DNA from: Phyllobacterium myrsinacearum
Lineage (GTDB): Bacteria; Pseudomonadota; Alphaproteobacteria; Rhizobiales; Rhizobiaceae
Direction: 5' to 3'
Length of the DNA: 64,000 nucleotides
NCBI RefSeq assembly: GCF_002980555.1
Contig: NZ_PVBT01000009.1
Coordinates: 166,102 to 230,101, forward strand
Shown: piece after piece, positions 1 through 9,501 of the stretch
Layout: each line of letters begins with the position of its first letter
Position numbering within the stretch: position 1 is the stretch's first letter
The notes under the pieces: model-generated
Database searches by the model: none
Seen by the model: only the letters and a program-made list of their open reading frames with translations
What the model was told of the DNA's origin: nothing
Position numbers and translations under genes: made by a program

Positions 1-157
1 TCCTGCTCTGCGCACGCCGATCCGCTTTGCGGGGTTCGATAATCCGCAGATCGGTTGCCCGCCGCCGCTCGGTGGGGACACGTTTGATATTTTATCCGGT
101 GAACTCGGGTTCAGCGACGAGGCCATCACCAAGCTCAAAGAGGATGGAGTGATTTGA
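1..157 (+). CDS. CaiB/BaiF family (class III) CoA-transferase, C-terminal end
   Basis: The window opens inside a reading frame (codons from base 2) that ends at the TGA at 155-157. The last ~50 residues have the usual tail of class III CoA-transferases: a PPPLGGDT stretch, then an ELGFSDEAI segment and a final DGVI. These enzymes move CoA between acyl groups and carboxylic acids. The catalytic Asp lies upstream of the window and cannot be checked. The next gene starts two bases after the stop, so this is the upstream member of the same operon. Family assignment is fairly safe; the substrate is unknown. Confidence 0.8.
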   Translation, partial: PALRTPIRFAGFDNPQIGCPPPLGGDTFDILSGELGFSDEAITKLKEDGVI

Positions 158-159
158 CA

Positions 160-942
160 ATGGACGCCACAGCACCGGTCACCTGCCATCACGACGGTCC
201 GATAGCCCACGTCATCCTCAATCGGCCTTCGGCGCGCAATGCCTTGAACTTGCCGATGTGCCTCAAACTGCGCTCGGTCTTCGAACAGCTGGATGCCGAC
301 AATGCGACGCTCGTCATCCTGCTTTCGGCCAATGGCCCGGTCTTTTGCGCCGGCGCCGATCTGAAGGAACGCGCCGACAAGGATGAAACCTGGATGATCG
401 CCCGCAGGCGCGCTTCCTTCGCCGCCTATGACGCCATCGCCCGCTGCCGCAAGCCTGTCGTCGCCCTGACGCAGGGGCCCGTTGTCGGCTCCGGCGGCGA
501 AATCCTGATGAGCTGCGATTTCGTCATCGCATCGGAACTCACCACATTCCGCTTCCCCGAACCGCAATGGGGGACCGTTGGCGCGACTCAGCGCCTGCAA
601 CGCGTCATCGGCAAGATGCGCGCCAAGGAACTTCTGTTCACCGGACGCACCATGCCGGTCGATGAAGCCTATGAGCGAGGGCTGGTTGCCCGCATCGTTC
701 CACCCGATCAACTGGCTGCAACGGGACAGGAAATCGCGGCGGGCATAGCGGCCGCGCCCGCCCTTGCCATGTCCCTCACCAAGCAGGCAGTCGACCTCGG
801 TCATGAAACCGATCTCGGCAATGGCATCCGCATCGAGATGGCGGCCATAGAGCGGTGTCTTGCCGATGGCGGATGGCGCAATGGCATTCAAAAATTCAAC
901 GACCGGATGGGTATGGAAAGGACTGCCGATGAGCAGGGGTGA
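160..942 (+). CDS. Enoyl-CoA hydratase/isomerase (crotonase) family protein
   Basis: A 260-residue protein, the normal length for a crotonase. The oxyanion-hole segment CAGADL is near residues 63-68 and GSGGE near 110-114. Glu114 and Glu134 sit 20 residues apart, the same spacing as the two catalytic glutamates of classical enoyl-CoA hydratase, so hydratase activity is plausible. ATG at 160 is preferred over an upstream TTG. The gene begins two bases after the CoA-transferase stop, and its 3' end overlaps the acyl-CoA synthetase start by 14 bases. It probably hydrates the 2-enoyl-CoA formed from the activated acid. The exact substrate cannot be read from sequence. Confidence 0.9.
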   Translation: MDATAPVTCHHDGPIAHVILNRPSARNALNLPMCLKLRSVFEQLDADNATLVILLSANGPVFCAGADLKERADKDETWMIARRRASFAAYDAIARCRKPVVALTQGPVVGSGGEILMSCDFVIASELTTFRFPEPQWGTVGATQRLQRVIGKMRAKELLFTGRTMPVDEAYERGLVARIVPPDQLAATGQEIAAGIAAAPALAMSLTKQAVDLGHETDLGNGIRIEMAAIERCLADGGWRNGIQKFNDRMGMERTADEQG

Positions 943-2551
943 TATCGATCTTAAGGCAATCTGTCCTTTGACCGTCGCTTCCGCCCTTGCCCGTGCGGCG
1001 GCCAGCGCTCCCGATGTGGAAGCGATTGTCGCCGGTGACGGCCGCATCACCTATGACCAGCTTGCCAGGGACGTGGCAATCATCCGCAAGGGGTTGCATG
1101 CTCAGGGTGTAGGCAAGGGAGACCATGTCGGCCTGTGTCTTGGCAATTCGGTGCGCTGGGTGACAACATTTTTGGCGCTCGGTTCGCTCGGTGCGGTGAC
1201 GGTTCCCATCAACACCCGCTTTGTCGCTCCGGAAATGGCTTATGCGCTGGATCAGTCGCAGGTCAAAATGCTCATTATTTGCGACCGTTTCCTCAAGGTC
1301 GATTTCATTGCCCTCCTGCGACAAATCTGTGCCGGAATCGACAAAGCACTTCCCGATGCTGCCCTGCCTTTCCTTGGCAAGATCATCGTCATCGGGACCG
1401 ACGTTCCCGCCAGCGCCATCAGCTGGGATGAAATGATTCAATCCGGCGTCAGGGGACCGGGCCACGAACTATCGGTTGCGGAACCGGATGATCCGCTGCT
1501 CATACAATACACCTCAGGCACCACCTCATTTCCGAAAGGTGTCTTGCTGACCCACCGCAACATGTTGGCGAATGCCTATTTTTCCGGTCTGCGGATGGGA
1601 CTGCGCCCTGCCGACCGCTTTCACAGCGCCCGGCCCTTCTTCCACGTCGCGGGAACAACATTGTCGATTCTTTCGGCCCTGCAGCAAATGGCAACATTGG
1701 TGAGCATGGACCGCTTTGAACCAGGCGAAGCCCTCCGGCTCATGGAGGCCGAAAAATGCACGCATTTTTCCGGCAACGACACCATGGCCCTGATGCTCCT
1801 TAATCATCCGGACCTGCCGGCGCGAAAACTCGTCCTGCGTGGTGCATGGCTTGCCGCGTCGCCGACCATCGTTCGCCGCGTCATTGATGAACTCGGCGCG
1901 CGCGAATGTGTGGTCGGCTACGGCCTTTCCGAAGCGTCGCCCAATGTGGCGCAGTCCTGCTTCTGGGAAGCGGAGGAAATCCGGGCCAGCGCCGCCATGC
2001 GCATACAGTCCGGAGTCAGCGTCCGCATTCGCACGGCGGATGGGGGCGAGGCTCCGGCAGGTCAACCCGGCGAAATTCTGGTGTGCGGCTGGAATGTCAT
2101 GCAAGGCTATTTCAACAAGCCGGAGGAAACCACCGCCGCGCTCGACACGGACGGGTGGCTTTCGACCGGCGATCTTGGGCAATGCGATGATGCGGGCCGC
2201 CTCACCTTTCTTGGCCGCGTCAAGGATATCGTGCGTGTCGGTGGAGAAAATGTCTCACCTGCGGATGTCGAAAATGTGCTGCACCGCAATCCCGCCATCC
2301 GGCAGGCCGCCGTTGTCGGCGTTCCCGACGAGCGCCTGGTCGAGGTAACCGCAGCTTTTGTCATTCTCAATGATGGGGTGACTGCAACCGCTGAGGAGAT
2401 CATGCAATGGTCAAAGGGTGAAATGGCGGGTTTCAAGGTGCCGCGCCACATATGGATCGTGGACGGCTTCGAGACCATCGGCATGACCGCCAGCGCCAAG
2501 ATCCAGAAGAAGCAGCTTGCGGAACATGCTCGCACGCTTCTCGGCCTGTGA
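929..2551 (+). CDS. AMP-dependent acyl-CoA synthetase/ligase
   Basis: A 540-residue member of the ANL superfamily that activates a carboxylic acid as acyl-AMP and then acyl-CoA. The phosphate-binding motif YTSGTTSFPKGV is near residues 194-205. VGYGLSEASPN follows mid-protein, then the hinge region GRVKDIVRVGGENVSP, and a C-terminal TASAKIQKKQL carries the expected catalytic lysine. ATG 929 is chosen because a purine-rich GGAAAGGA lies just upstream and the family N-terminus fits; an in-frame ATG at 860 lies deep inside the previous gene. It is translationally coupled to the crotonase gene. Its presence beside a CoA-transferase gives two routes to CoA activation. Substrate unknown, perhaps medium-chain, branched or aromatic. 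Confidence 0.92.
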   Translation: MSRGDIDLKAICPLTVASALARAAASAPDVEAIVAGDGRITYDQLARDVAIIRKGLHAQGVGKGDHVGLCLGNSVRWVTTFLALGSLGAVTVPINTRFVAPEMAYALDQSQVKMLIICDRFLKVDFIALLRQICAGIDKALPDAALPFLGKIIVIGTDVPASAISWDEMIQSGVRGPGHELSVAEPDDPLLIQYTSGTTSFPKGVLLTHRNMLANAYFSGLRMGLRPADRFHSARPFFHVAGTTLSILSALQQMATLVSMDRFEPGEALRLMEAEKCTHFSGNDTMALMLLNHPDLPARKLVLRGAWLAASPTIVRRVIDELGARECVVGYGLSEASPNVAQSCFWEAEEIRASAAMRIQSGVSVRIRTADGGEAPAGQPGEILVCGWNVMQGYFNKPEETTAALDTDGWLSTGDLGQCDDAGRLTFLGRVKDIVRVGGENVSPADVENVLHRNPAIRQAAVVGVPDERLVEVTAAFVILNDGVTATAEEIMQWSKGEMAGFKVPRHIWIVDGFETIGMTASAKIQKKQLAEHARTLLGL

Positions 2552-2561
2552 GGTGGTCCCC

Positions 2562-3548
2562 ATGCGCATAGAAACATCCGTCACCCGGCTTCTTCGTATT
2601 GACCTGCCAATCATTCAGGCCGGCATGTCGTGGGCTTCCTCTAATGCAGCGCTTCCACTGGCCGTCTCCCAGGCAGGGGGGCTCGGTGTCATTGCCGCCG
2701 GGCCGATGTATCGCGACGATCTGGCCGTAGCGATTGACGAGGTGCAGGCGGGCACTGACCGGCCTTTCGCCGTTAATTTGCCGCTCTATCGCAAAGGCGC
2801 CGATGAGATAATCGACCTGCTGGTCGAAAAGCGTATTCCGGTCCTCATTGCATCGCAGGGCGGCCCTGGGAGATACCTGCATCGTTTCAAACCGATTGGC
2901 ACGGTATGCCTTCACGTCGTGGCAGGCGAGGACCATGCCCGCAAGGCGGCCGATGCCGGCGTTGACGGACTGATTGCAGTGGGCGGCGAAGCTGGCGGTC
3001 ATCCGCCGCCGGATCTGGTTTCAACATTGGTGCTTGGGCGCGCCATCGCCAAGGCTGTTCCGCATGTGCCGCTTGTACTCAGCGGCGGATTTACCGATGG
3101 CCAGGGGCTGGCGGCAGCGCTGTCGCTTGGTGCAGGCGCGGCACAGTTCGGCACGCGCTTCATGCTGTCGCGAGAAGCCCGGCTTCATGACGCCTATAAG
3201 GACTGTCTGCTGCAGGCGCGCATCGGCGATACGGTTATCGTGGGGCGCGACCTAGGCATGATCCGCGTGCTTCGCAATGTCTTTGCCGACCGCATGATGG
3301 AAATCGAGCGCCAGGATACGGCGGAAGATGTCAGGCGCGCGTTTTTCCAAACTGCCTCCCTGAAAGCTGCGGCCTTCGGCGGCGACACACAAATGGGCAA
3401 GCTTGAGGCAGGCCAGAGCGCTGGCCTGGTTTCGGATATTCTCCCGGCGGCAGACATCGTGCGGCGGGTCGCACTCGAATATGCGGCAACCGTCAACGCG
3501 CTGCCCATTCCCAATGAAGACGAGGAAAGAAAACTCCATGCTGGATAA
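2562..3548 (+). CDS. Nitronate monooxygenase / 2-nitropropane dioxygenase-like flavoprotein
   Basis: A 328-residue TIM-barrel flavoprotein. Visible hallmarks are the N-terminal PIIQAGM, AGGLGVIAAG, the EAGGH motif at residues 143-147 holding the conserved His of this family, and LSGGFTDGQGLAAAL followed by GAGAAQFGTRF for FMN phosphate binding. The family includes FMN nitronate monooxygenases and FabK-like enoyl reductases, and annotation alone does not separate them. In this operon an enoyl-CoA or nitro-compound oxidoreductase would both fit. The start is ATG 2562, 11 bases after the synthetase stop. The 3' end overlaps the aldehyde dehydrogenase start by 11 bases. Confidence 0.85.
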   Translation: MRIETSVTRLLRIDLPIIQAGMSWASSNAALPLAVSQAGGLGVIAAGPMYRDDLAVAIDEVQAGTDRPFAVNLPLYRKGADEIIDLLVEKRIPVLIASQGGPGRYLHRFKPIGTVCLHVVAGEDHARKAADAGVDGLIAVGGEAGGHPPPDLVSTLVLGRAIAKAVPHVPLVLSGGFTDGQGLAAALSLGAGAAQFGTRFMLSREARLHDAYKDCLLQARIGDTVIVGRDLGMIRVLRNVFADRMMEIERQDTAEDVRRAFFQTASLKAAAFGGDTQMGKLEAGQSAGLVSDILPAADIVRRVALEYAATVNALPIPNEDEERKLHAG

Positions 3549-4968
3549 ACCACTCTTGATTGACGGCACCTGGCGTGCGCCCTCCGGAACCCGTGCGGGC
3601 GAAGTCAGGAATCCTGCAACTGGCCAAACGATCGCCCGCCTGCCCTTCTGTGAAAAGGCCGATCTCGATGACGCCCTCGCGGCTGCCGCCAAAGGTTTTC
3701 AAACATGGCGCAAGATGACAGCGCTGGAACGGGCCAAGATCATGCAACGCGCTGCGGCGCTTCTGCGCGAGCGGGCCGATGCGATTGCGCACCACATGGT
3801 TCGTGAACAGGGCAAGCCGCTGGCCGAAGCCCGCGGTGAAGCCAACGCCGCACCGGAACATGTCGAATGGCATGCGGAAGAAGGGCGCCGCACCTATGGC
3901 CGCGTCATTCCCTCCCGCATTCCCGGCGCGCGCCAGATGGTGATCAGGGAGCCAGTCGGCCCGGTTGCCGCTTTTTCACCGTGGAATTTCCCCGTCAACC
4001 AGCTGGTGCGCAAAATCTCTGCAGCCCTGGCCGCCGGATGTTCGATCATCGCCAAACCACCCGAGGAAACCCCGTCGGCCTGTATTGAGCTCGCCCGTGC
4101 ATTTCAGGATGCTGGCGTGCCCGATGGTGTCATCAACATCGTCTTCGGCGTTCCCGCGGAAGTATCCGAGTATCTGATCGCATCGCCGGTCATCCGCAAG
4201 ATTTCCTTTACCGGCTCGGTGCCCGTCGGCAAGCATCTGGGCGCATTGGCTGCCGCTGGCGTCAAACGCGCGACAATGGAACTGGGCGGACATGCACCCT
4301 TCATCGTTGCCGAAGACGCGGATATCGAGGCTGCCGTCCGTCTTGGCGTCATGCTCAAATTCCGCAATGCCGGGCAGGTGTGCGCGTCACCAACCCGCTT
4401 CTATATTGAAGAGCCCGTGTACGACGCGTTTCGCACGGCCTTCGTCACCGCAGCCAAGAACCTGATGATCGGCGATGGTCTCAACCCGTCCACGCAGATG
4501 GGCCCACTGGCCAATCCGCGCCGGCTCGACGCCATGGACGACTTTGTCGAGGATGCCATCGCGGCGGGCGCACATCTGGATTGTGGCGGGCGGCGGGTCG
4601 GTAATGCCGGCTTCTTTTTCGAGCCGACGGTATTATCGAATGTCCCCGAAAGCACGCGCATCATGAATGACGAGCCTTTCGGTCCCATCGCCGCATTGGC
4701 GAAGGTCGCATCCATCGACGAGGCCATCGCGCGCAGCAACCGGCTTGACTTCGGCCTCGCGGCTTTTGCATTCACCCGCTCGCTTGCGACCGCCAACCGG
4801 TTCTCGGATGAGCTGCAAGCAGGCATGGTGTCGATCAACCATTTCGGCATTGCAGCGGCAGAAACACCCTTCGGCGGCATCAAGGAGAGCGGCTACGGCA
4901 GCGAGGGCGGCGCGGAAAGCCTCGATGCGTTCATGACCGTGAAATTCATCAGCCATATCGGAGCCTGA
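3538..4968 (+). CDS. NAD(P)-dependent aldehyde dehydrogenase (succinate-semialdehyde dehydrogenase-like)
   Basis: A 476-residue aldehyde dehydrogenase. The catalytic nucleophile is Cys282 in NAGQVC and the general base is Glu248 in MELGG; their 34-residue spacing is standard. FSPWNFPVNQL, the FTGSVPVGK turn and a C-terminal PFGGIKESGYG are also seen. ATG 3538 lies inside the end of the previous gene and follows a GAGGAAAG ribosome site. Next to a GMC alcohol oxidoreductase it most simply oxidises the aldehyde made by that enzyme to the acid used by the acyl-CoA synthetase. The family resemblance to GabD-type enzymes does not prove that substrate. Confidence 0.93.
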   Translation: MLDKPLLIDGTWRAPSGTRAGEVRNPATGQTIARLPFCEKADLDDALAAAAKGFQTWRKMTALERAKIMQRAAALLRERADAIAHHMVREQGKPLAEARGEANAAPEHVEWHAEEGRRTYGRVIPSRIPGARQMVIREPVGPVAAFSPWNFPVNQLVRKISAALAAGCSIIAKPPEETPSACIELARAFQDAGVPDGVINIVFGVPAEVSEYLIASPVIRKISFTGSVPVGKHLGALAAAGVKRATMELGGHAPFIVAEDADIEAAVRLGVMLKFRNAGQVCASPTRFYIEEPVYDAFRTAFVTAAKNLMIGDGLNPSTQMGPLANPRRLDAMDDFVEDAIAAGAHLDCGGRRVGNAGFFFEPTVLSNVPESTRIMNDEPFGPIAALAKVASIDEAIARSNRLDFGLAAFAFTRSLATANRFSDELQAGMVSINHFGIAAAETPFGGIKESGYGSEGGAESLDAFMTVKFISHIGA

Positions 4969-5001
4969 GCAAGTCAAATCTAGCGGGGAGGAGGAATCCC
5001 G

Positions 5002-6597
5002 GTGCAAACCTATGACTACATTGTCGTTGGCGCAGGATCTTCGGGCTGTGTTCTGGCGAACCGGCTGGTGACGGCTGGCAAGAGCGTGCTGCTGCTCGAA
5101 GCCGGAGCACGCGACAACACGCCATTCATCCATATTCCCGCCACTTTCGTTCGCGTGCTCGGCACGAAGCGGACATGGATGTACCGCACTGAACCGGAGC
5201 CCGGCGCCAATGGCCGGGTGCTCACGGTCCCGCAAGGGCGCACGCTTGGCGGTGGCTCCTCCGTCAACGCAATGATCTATATTCGCGGGCAGGCGGAAGA
5301 CTATGATACGTGGCGCGATCTGGGCTGCGCGGGCTGGGGTTACAGCGAGGTTCTGCCGGTCTTCCGCCGCTCGGAAGACAATGAAACGTTTTCCGATGCA
5401 TTCCATGGCACAGGCGGCGCGTTGAAAGTATCCGAACCGCGCCATCGCCACCCCATCAGCTCGGCCTTCGTGCGCGCAGCACAGGAAGCGGGCCTGCCCT
5501 ACACCGCCGATTTCAACGGCGCGACGCAGGAAGGCATCGGGTTCTATCAGACAACAACCTTTAACCAGAAGCGCGCCTCCACCGCTGCGACTTTTCTGAA
5601 GGCGGTCCTGAAATCACCTTTGCTGACCGTCCGGACGGAGAGTGAAGCACACGGCCTCATTCTTGAAAATGGCGCGGCTGCCGGCATTTGTTACCGCACA
5701 CGCGACTGCACCATGCACACCGCGCGCGCCAGGGAGGAAGTTGTCCTGAGCGCTGGTGCACTGGCCACGCCCAAACTGCTGATGCTCTCGGGTATCGGCC
5801 CTGGCGCGGAGTTGCAGCAGCATGGCATAGCAGTGATGCGCAACCTTCCGGGCGTAGGCGAAAATTTCCAGGATCACATCACCGCTTCAGTATACGGCGT
5901 AACCGACAGTCCCATCTCGCTCAAGGGACAGGACAGGGGCTTTCGCGCCATCGCAAACGGCCTGCAATATATGGTCACCAGGTCCGGCCTGCTGACATCG
6001 AATGTCGTGGAAACCGGCGGCTTTGTCGATACGTCCGGCAAAGGCAGACCCGACATCCAGTTCCATGTGACGCCAGCGCTTGTCGGCGATGCGCTGCGCG
6101 GACAGATGGAAGGACACGGTGTGTCGATCAATCCCTGCATCCTGCGTCCGCTATCGCGTGGCAAGGTTTCGCTGCGCAGCCCTGATCCGCAGGACCCGAT
6201 TGTCTTTATCGGCAACAACCTGACGCATCAGGACGATGTCGACACGCTCGTGCGGGGCATCCGGCTGGCCCGCCGCATTCTGGCAGCCCCATCCATGCGT
6301 GCCCTGGGTTTCCGCGAATTTTTACCAGGGCCAGGGGCGGAAAGCGATACACAACTGGTGCAACACGCCCGCTCTATGGCCAAGACGGTCTATCACCCGG
6401 CTGGCACCTGCAAGATGGGAAATGATTCACTGGCGGTCGTGGACAACAGGTTGAGGGTCATTGGCGTGCCGCGCCTGCGCATTTCCGATGCCTCGGTCAT
6501 GCCGACCCTTGTCAGCGGCAACACCAATGCCCCCTGCGTCATGATCGCTGAACGTTGTGCCGATTTCCTCCTCGGACGGGACAACGGCCAGTCATGA
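5002..6597 (+). CDS. GMC family FAD-dependent oxidoreductase (choline/alcohol dehydrogenase-like)
   Basis: A 531-residue flavoprotein starting at GTG 5002, preceded by a strong GGGGAGGAGG ribosome site. It opens with the Rossmann motif VVGAGSSG (residues 8-15) and has LLLEAG shortly after. The GMC signatures GRTLGGGSSVNAMIYIRG and SAGALATPKLLMLSGIGP are present. The C-terminal active-site segment YHPAGTCKMG places the catalytic His at about 465, and a second conserved segment, VSGNTNAP, is near 504-511. Length and motifs match BetA/AlkJ-like enzymes that oxidise primary alcohols. No signal peptide is seen. It is separated by 33 bases from the aldehyde dehydrogenase gene and probably works in series with it. 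Confidence 0.92.
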   Translation: MQTYDYIVVGAGSSGCVLANRLVTAGKSVLLLEAGARDNTPFIHIPATFVRVLGTKRTWMYRTEPEPGANGRVLTVPQGRTLGGGSSVNAMIYIRGQAEDYDTWRDLGCAGWGYSEVLPVFRRSEDNETFSDAFHGTGGALKVSEPRHRHPISSAFVRAAQEAGLPYTADFNGATQEGIGFYQTTTFNQKRASTAATFLKAVLKSPLLTVRTESEAHGLILENGAAAGICYRTRDCTMHTARAREEVVLSAGALATPKLLMLSGIGPGAELQQHGIAVMRNLPGVGENFQDHITASVYGVTDSPISLKGQDRGFRAIANGLQYMVTRSGLLTSNVVETGGFVDTSGKGRPDIQFHVTPALVGDALRGQMEGHGVSINPCILRPLSRGKVSLRSPDPQDPIVFIGNNLTHQDDVDTLVRGIRLARRILAAPSMRALGFREFLPGPGAESDTQLVQHARSMAKTVYHPAGTCKMGNDSLAVVDNRLRVIGVPRLRISDASVMPTLVSGNTNAPCVMIAERCADFLLGRDNGQS

Positions 6598-6619
6598 TCC
6601 CACGAAGGAGAATGGAAGC

Positions 6620-8314
6620 ATGGCAGCCGGACAGATATTGCATAACGGAAGAATTCATACACTCGATACGGCCTCCAGCGTTGTTGATGCCATCGCCTTC
6701 GGCCGGGACGGCAAAATACTTGCGCTCGGCCGACTGCACGACATGCAGTCGTTGATCGATGAAACAACCGAAGTGTTTGACCTGCAAGGCTGTTTTGTGA
6801 TGCCGGGTCTCATTGATTTTCATCTCCATGCGCTGCCGGGCATGATCGTCAAATTGTACAGCACCCGGCTTAAGCCGACTGACAATTTTGCGGCCGTTCT
6901 TGAGCGTATCCGGCTTGCCGCTCTTGAACCGGGGGAACGCGAATGGATTGTCGGCAGTGCGTTCGGGCCATCGGCACTGGCGGACATGCAGCAACTGGGC
7001 GCCCAGGCGTTGCATATGCTCGATGCCGTCAGTAATGGACGACCGGTCGTCCTCGAACATGTCAGTGGGCACGGCATCTTTGCCAATTCAGCGGCCTTGG
7101 TCCGTGCTGGTATCACCGCGCATACGCCCAATCCGCCGGATGGCGAAATCGTCAAGGTGGCCGGCCAGGTGACTGGCTTGCTGCATGAAACTGCCGCATG
7201 GCTAGTACAGGACAAAATTCCAGCCCTTACCCCGCAGCAGATGATCGATGTCGCCGGAAAGGCTGTTGCATTGTTCAACAGTGTGGGAATGACCGGCTTT
7301 TGCGATGCCAGCAGCACGATAGACATGCTGAACACATTTCGCGCCCTGGATGATCAGGGCCGCCTCACCTGCTGGGCGGGCTTTACCCTTGCGCTGAGCA
7401 GCACGTGCCCGGGCTACGATCCGGCGGCGGCCGAACACCTGCTGGCCGAACACCGGAACATTTGCGGGGAACATATGATCGCCGGCGCAGCCAAGATTTT
7501 TCTTGACGGTGTTCCCTCCCTGCGTACGGCAGCCATGATCGACCCTTACCCGTCCGATGATCCCGATGTCCTGCCGGATCATCGCGGTGCCATGGCTCTT
7601 TCACCCGAGGAGTTGGAAGAGGAAATTGCGCGCTTCGACAGGCTGGGGTTGAGTGTCAAGGTACATGCAATCGGAGACCGTGCTGTTCTCACGGTTATCG
7701 ACGCGGTCGAAGCGGTTCGGCGAACAAATGGCCCCAATGGTCCACAGCATCACATCGCGCATGGCCAGTTCATTCGGCCGGACGATATCGCGCGTCTGTC
7801 GCAGTTGAATATCCTTGCCGATCTCAACCCACCCTTGTGGTTTCCCAGCAGCGCAAGTCTGACGCATAAAGGGATCGTCGGTGATCAGCGGTACGCCTCA
7901 ACGTGGCCGGTGCGCAGCCTGCTCGACACCGGTACAGACGTTGCCGTCGGGTCGGACTGGTTGACCATCTTTGCGGATATCAATCCGTGGCTCGCACTTT
8001 CCGGCTTGCTCACACGCCGCGACCCCACCGGAAAATTTCCCGGTGTCCACGCGCCGGAGCAGGCTATCAGCCTTCACCAGGCTCTTCCGCTTTTCACCAG
8101 AAACCCTGCCCTGGCCATGCGGCTTGGCGAGAAAACCGGCCAATTGGCCGTTGGCCTTTCTGCCGATCTGATTGTGCTCGATCGCGATCTGACCACGATA
8201 TCTCCCGAACATATTGCCGGCACAAAGGTCCTGGCTACATTCTTTCAGGGGCGACTTGTTCATCCTGCCGATAAGCATGTAAAAGGAATCTTCAGACTAA
8301 CAACCCATGTATAG
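6620..8314 (+). CDS. YtcJ-like metal-dependent amidohydrolase
   Basis: A 564-residue amidohydrolase-superfamily protein. The metal-binding HxH motif (His68, His70 in DFHLHA) follows a short beta-sandwich N-terminus. Later come KVHAIGDRAV, HIAHGQFI and VGSDW, which supply the remaining metal ligands and the catalytic Asp of the YtcJ group. ATG 6620 is chosen because AAGGAG lies just upstream; in-frame codons further up overlap the GMC gene. It is the last gene of the operon, 22 bases after the GMC stop. It may hydrolyse an amide or ester precursor to release the compound the other enzymes handle; that role is inferred only from position. Confidence 0.88.
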   Translation: MAAGQILHNGRIHTLDTASSVVDAIAFGRDGKILALGRLHDMQSLIDETTEVFDLQGCFVMPGLIDFHLHALPGMIVKLYSTRLKPTDNFAAVLERIRLAALEPGEREWIVGSAFGPSALADMQQLGAQALHMLDAVSNGRPVVLEHVSGHGIFANSAALVRAGITAHTPNPPDGEIVKVAGQVTGLLHETAAWLVQDKIPALTPQQMIDVAGKAVALFNSVGMTGFCDASSTIDMLNTFRALDDQGRLTCWAGFTLALSSTCPGYDPAAAEHLLAEHRNICGEHMIAGAAKIFLDGVPSLRTAAMIDPYPSDDPDVLPDHRGAMALSPEELEEEIARFDRLGLSVKVHAIGDRAVLTVIDAVEAVRRTNGPNGPQHHIAHGQFIRPDDIARLSQLNILADLNPPLWFPSSASLTHKGIVGDQRYASTWPVRSLLDTGTDVAVGSDWLTIFADINPWLALSGLLTRRDPTGKFPGVHAPEQAISLHQALPLFTRNPALAMRLGEKTGQLAVGLSADLIVLDRDLTTISPEHIAGTKVLATFFQGRLVHPADKHVKGIFRLTTHV

Positions 8315-9033
8315 TATCAGTTTTCTACATATGGCGCATTCAGGCGTTCGTTTGACAATGCCGATAATAAGCAAATTTCGAGCATTTGAGATGGTAGCTC
8401 AAATGTCTACAAACATAGCCGACCATCAAGCGGCAAAAGTCGCATGGTCATGAAGTGGTGTTTTGCAGCGAATTCGCGGGATGGCTGTGAAAAGCTTGAA
8501 TTGACGGCTTTCAGTGGTGCGGCGACACTTGCAGTCCATAGCAATACACGAGGGAAAACGACGGATGAGCCAAACCGCTGGCGCCACATGGCAAACGCAC
8601 CGAAAGACGGTAGCCGAATCCTCGTAACGATCCGTCCATCCGAACAGGGGCAGCCCCCAGTGGATGGATACTGAAAGACAAACCATCAGGACAGCAGGAT
8701 AAAAGCCCAATTTAACCTGGGTACCTCAATTTTACGATATCCGGTTAGCTTTTCTCGCGGGTTGACTTTAGGGATTGCTTACCCAACTATACCGAGATGA
8801 AATATACTGCTAAAACCATTTGCGATTATCTATATCGGGTTTTCCCCATCGCGGGATATTAACCCCCGGCTCGGTTGCCCATGCTTCGAGTCGAGGGGCG
8901 CCACATAACGACTGCGATCAGGATGAAAGGGGCTTTGGGCTCCCGCGTCCATGACACATTCATAATAAAATAGTTACACTGAAAAGCCGGCACTGAATCC
9001 CCACCCTAAGGGCGATGTGCGGATCGAAAAGAG
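8315..9033. other. Intergenic region with a possible small gene relic
   Basis: A 719-base gap after the catabolic operon. No convincing complete gene is seen. The only coding-like part is the separately listed relic at 8562-8674. The rest is AT-rich in patches and shows no strong hairpin, tRNA or insertion-sequence end. The Rnk-like gene promoter is presumably in the right-hand part, but I could not fix clear -35/-10 boxes. Confidence 0.5.
8562..8674 (+). pseudogene. Fragment resembling a small 'APKDG' hypothetical protein
   Basis: A short stretch reads NRWRHMANAPKDGSRILV, then IRPSEQGQPPVDGY and a stop. The W-x-x-M-x-x-APKDG-x-x-ILV pattern recurs in small uncharacterised proteins of rhizobia and phages. 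The body expected after this point is missing, so it looks like a truncated relic. There is no good start codon or ribosome site in frame close by. I infer decay, but a very short real gene cannot be ruled out. Confidence 0.35.
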
Positions 9034-9501
9034 ATGAGCATTGAAATGCAGCACATGCGACAGACCAAACGCAAACCCAACATCCGTATATCGCAGACTG
9101 ATCATTCAAGATTGACTGCGTTAGCGAGTAGCTCGATGACAGAAAATCCGGAAGTTTCCGAGGAATTGCTAGACGAACTTGATCGCGCCAAGGTTGTCGC
9201 CGACGGATCCATTGCTGCCAAAGTGGTGCAGATGGGCTCGACCGTCACGTACAAAGCTTCGACCAATGACACAAAAACCGTCAAGCTCGTCTTCCCGGGA
9301 GAAGCGGATATAACCCAAGGCAAGGTCTCTATTCTCACGCCGATCGGGACGGCGTTGATCGGCTTGTCCATCGGGCAATCCATTTCGTGGACTGCCCGCA
9401 ACGGGCGTAGTCATGAACTGACGATCCACGACGTCATTCACCCACTCAGCGTGGACCAACAACCAATCTCGGAAAAATCCGTTAGGCCCTCCAACGAGTA
9501 G
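9034..9501 (+). CDS. rnk: Rnk-like regulator of nucleoside diphosphate kinase (GreA/GreB C-terminal domain)
   Basis: A 155-residue protein. The first ~50 residues are polar, and residues ~60-145 match the FKBP-like C-terminal domain shared by GreA, GreB and Rnk. In this family such proteins bind RNA polymerase near the secondary channel. The N-terminal coiled coil of true Gre factors is absent, which favours Rnk. ATG codons at 9034, 9046 and 9055 are all in frame. The GAGATGAG purines suit 9046 better than 9034, so the true N-terminus may be 4 residues shorter. It stands alone, convergent with the minus-strand operon that follows. Confidence 0.75.
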   Translation: MSIEMQHMRQTKRKPNIRISQTDHSRLTALASSSMTENPEVSEELLDELDRAKVVADGSIAAKVVQMGSTVTYKASTNDTKTVKLVFPGEADITQGKVSILTPIGTALIGLSIGQSISWTARNGRSHELTIHDVIHPLSVDQQPISEKSVRPSNE

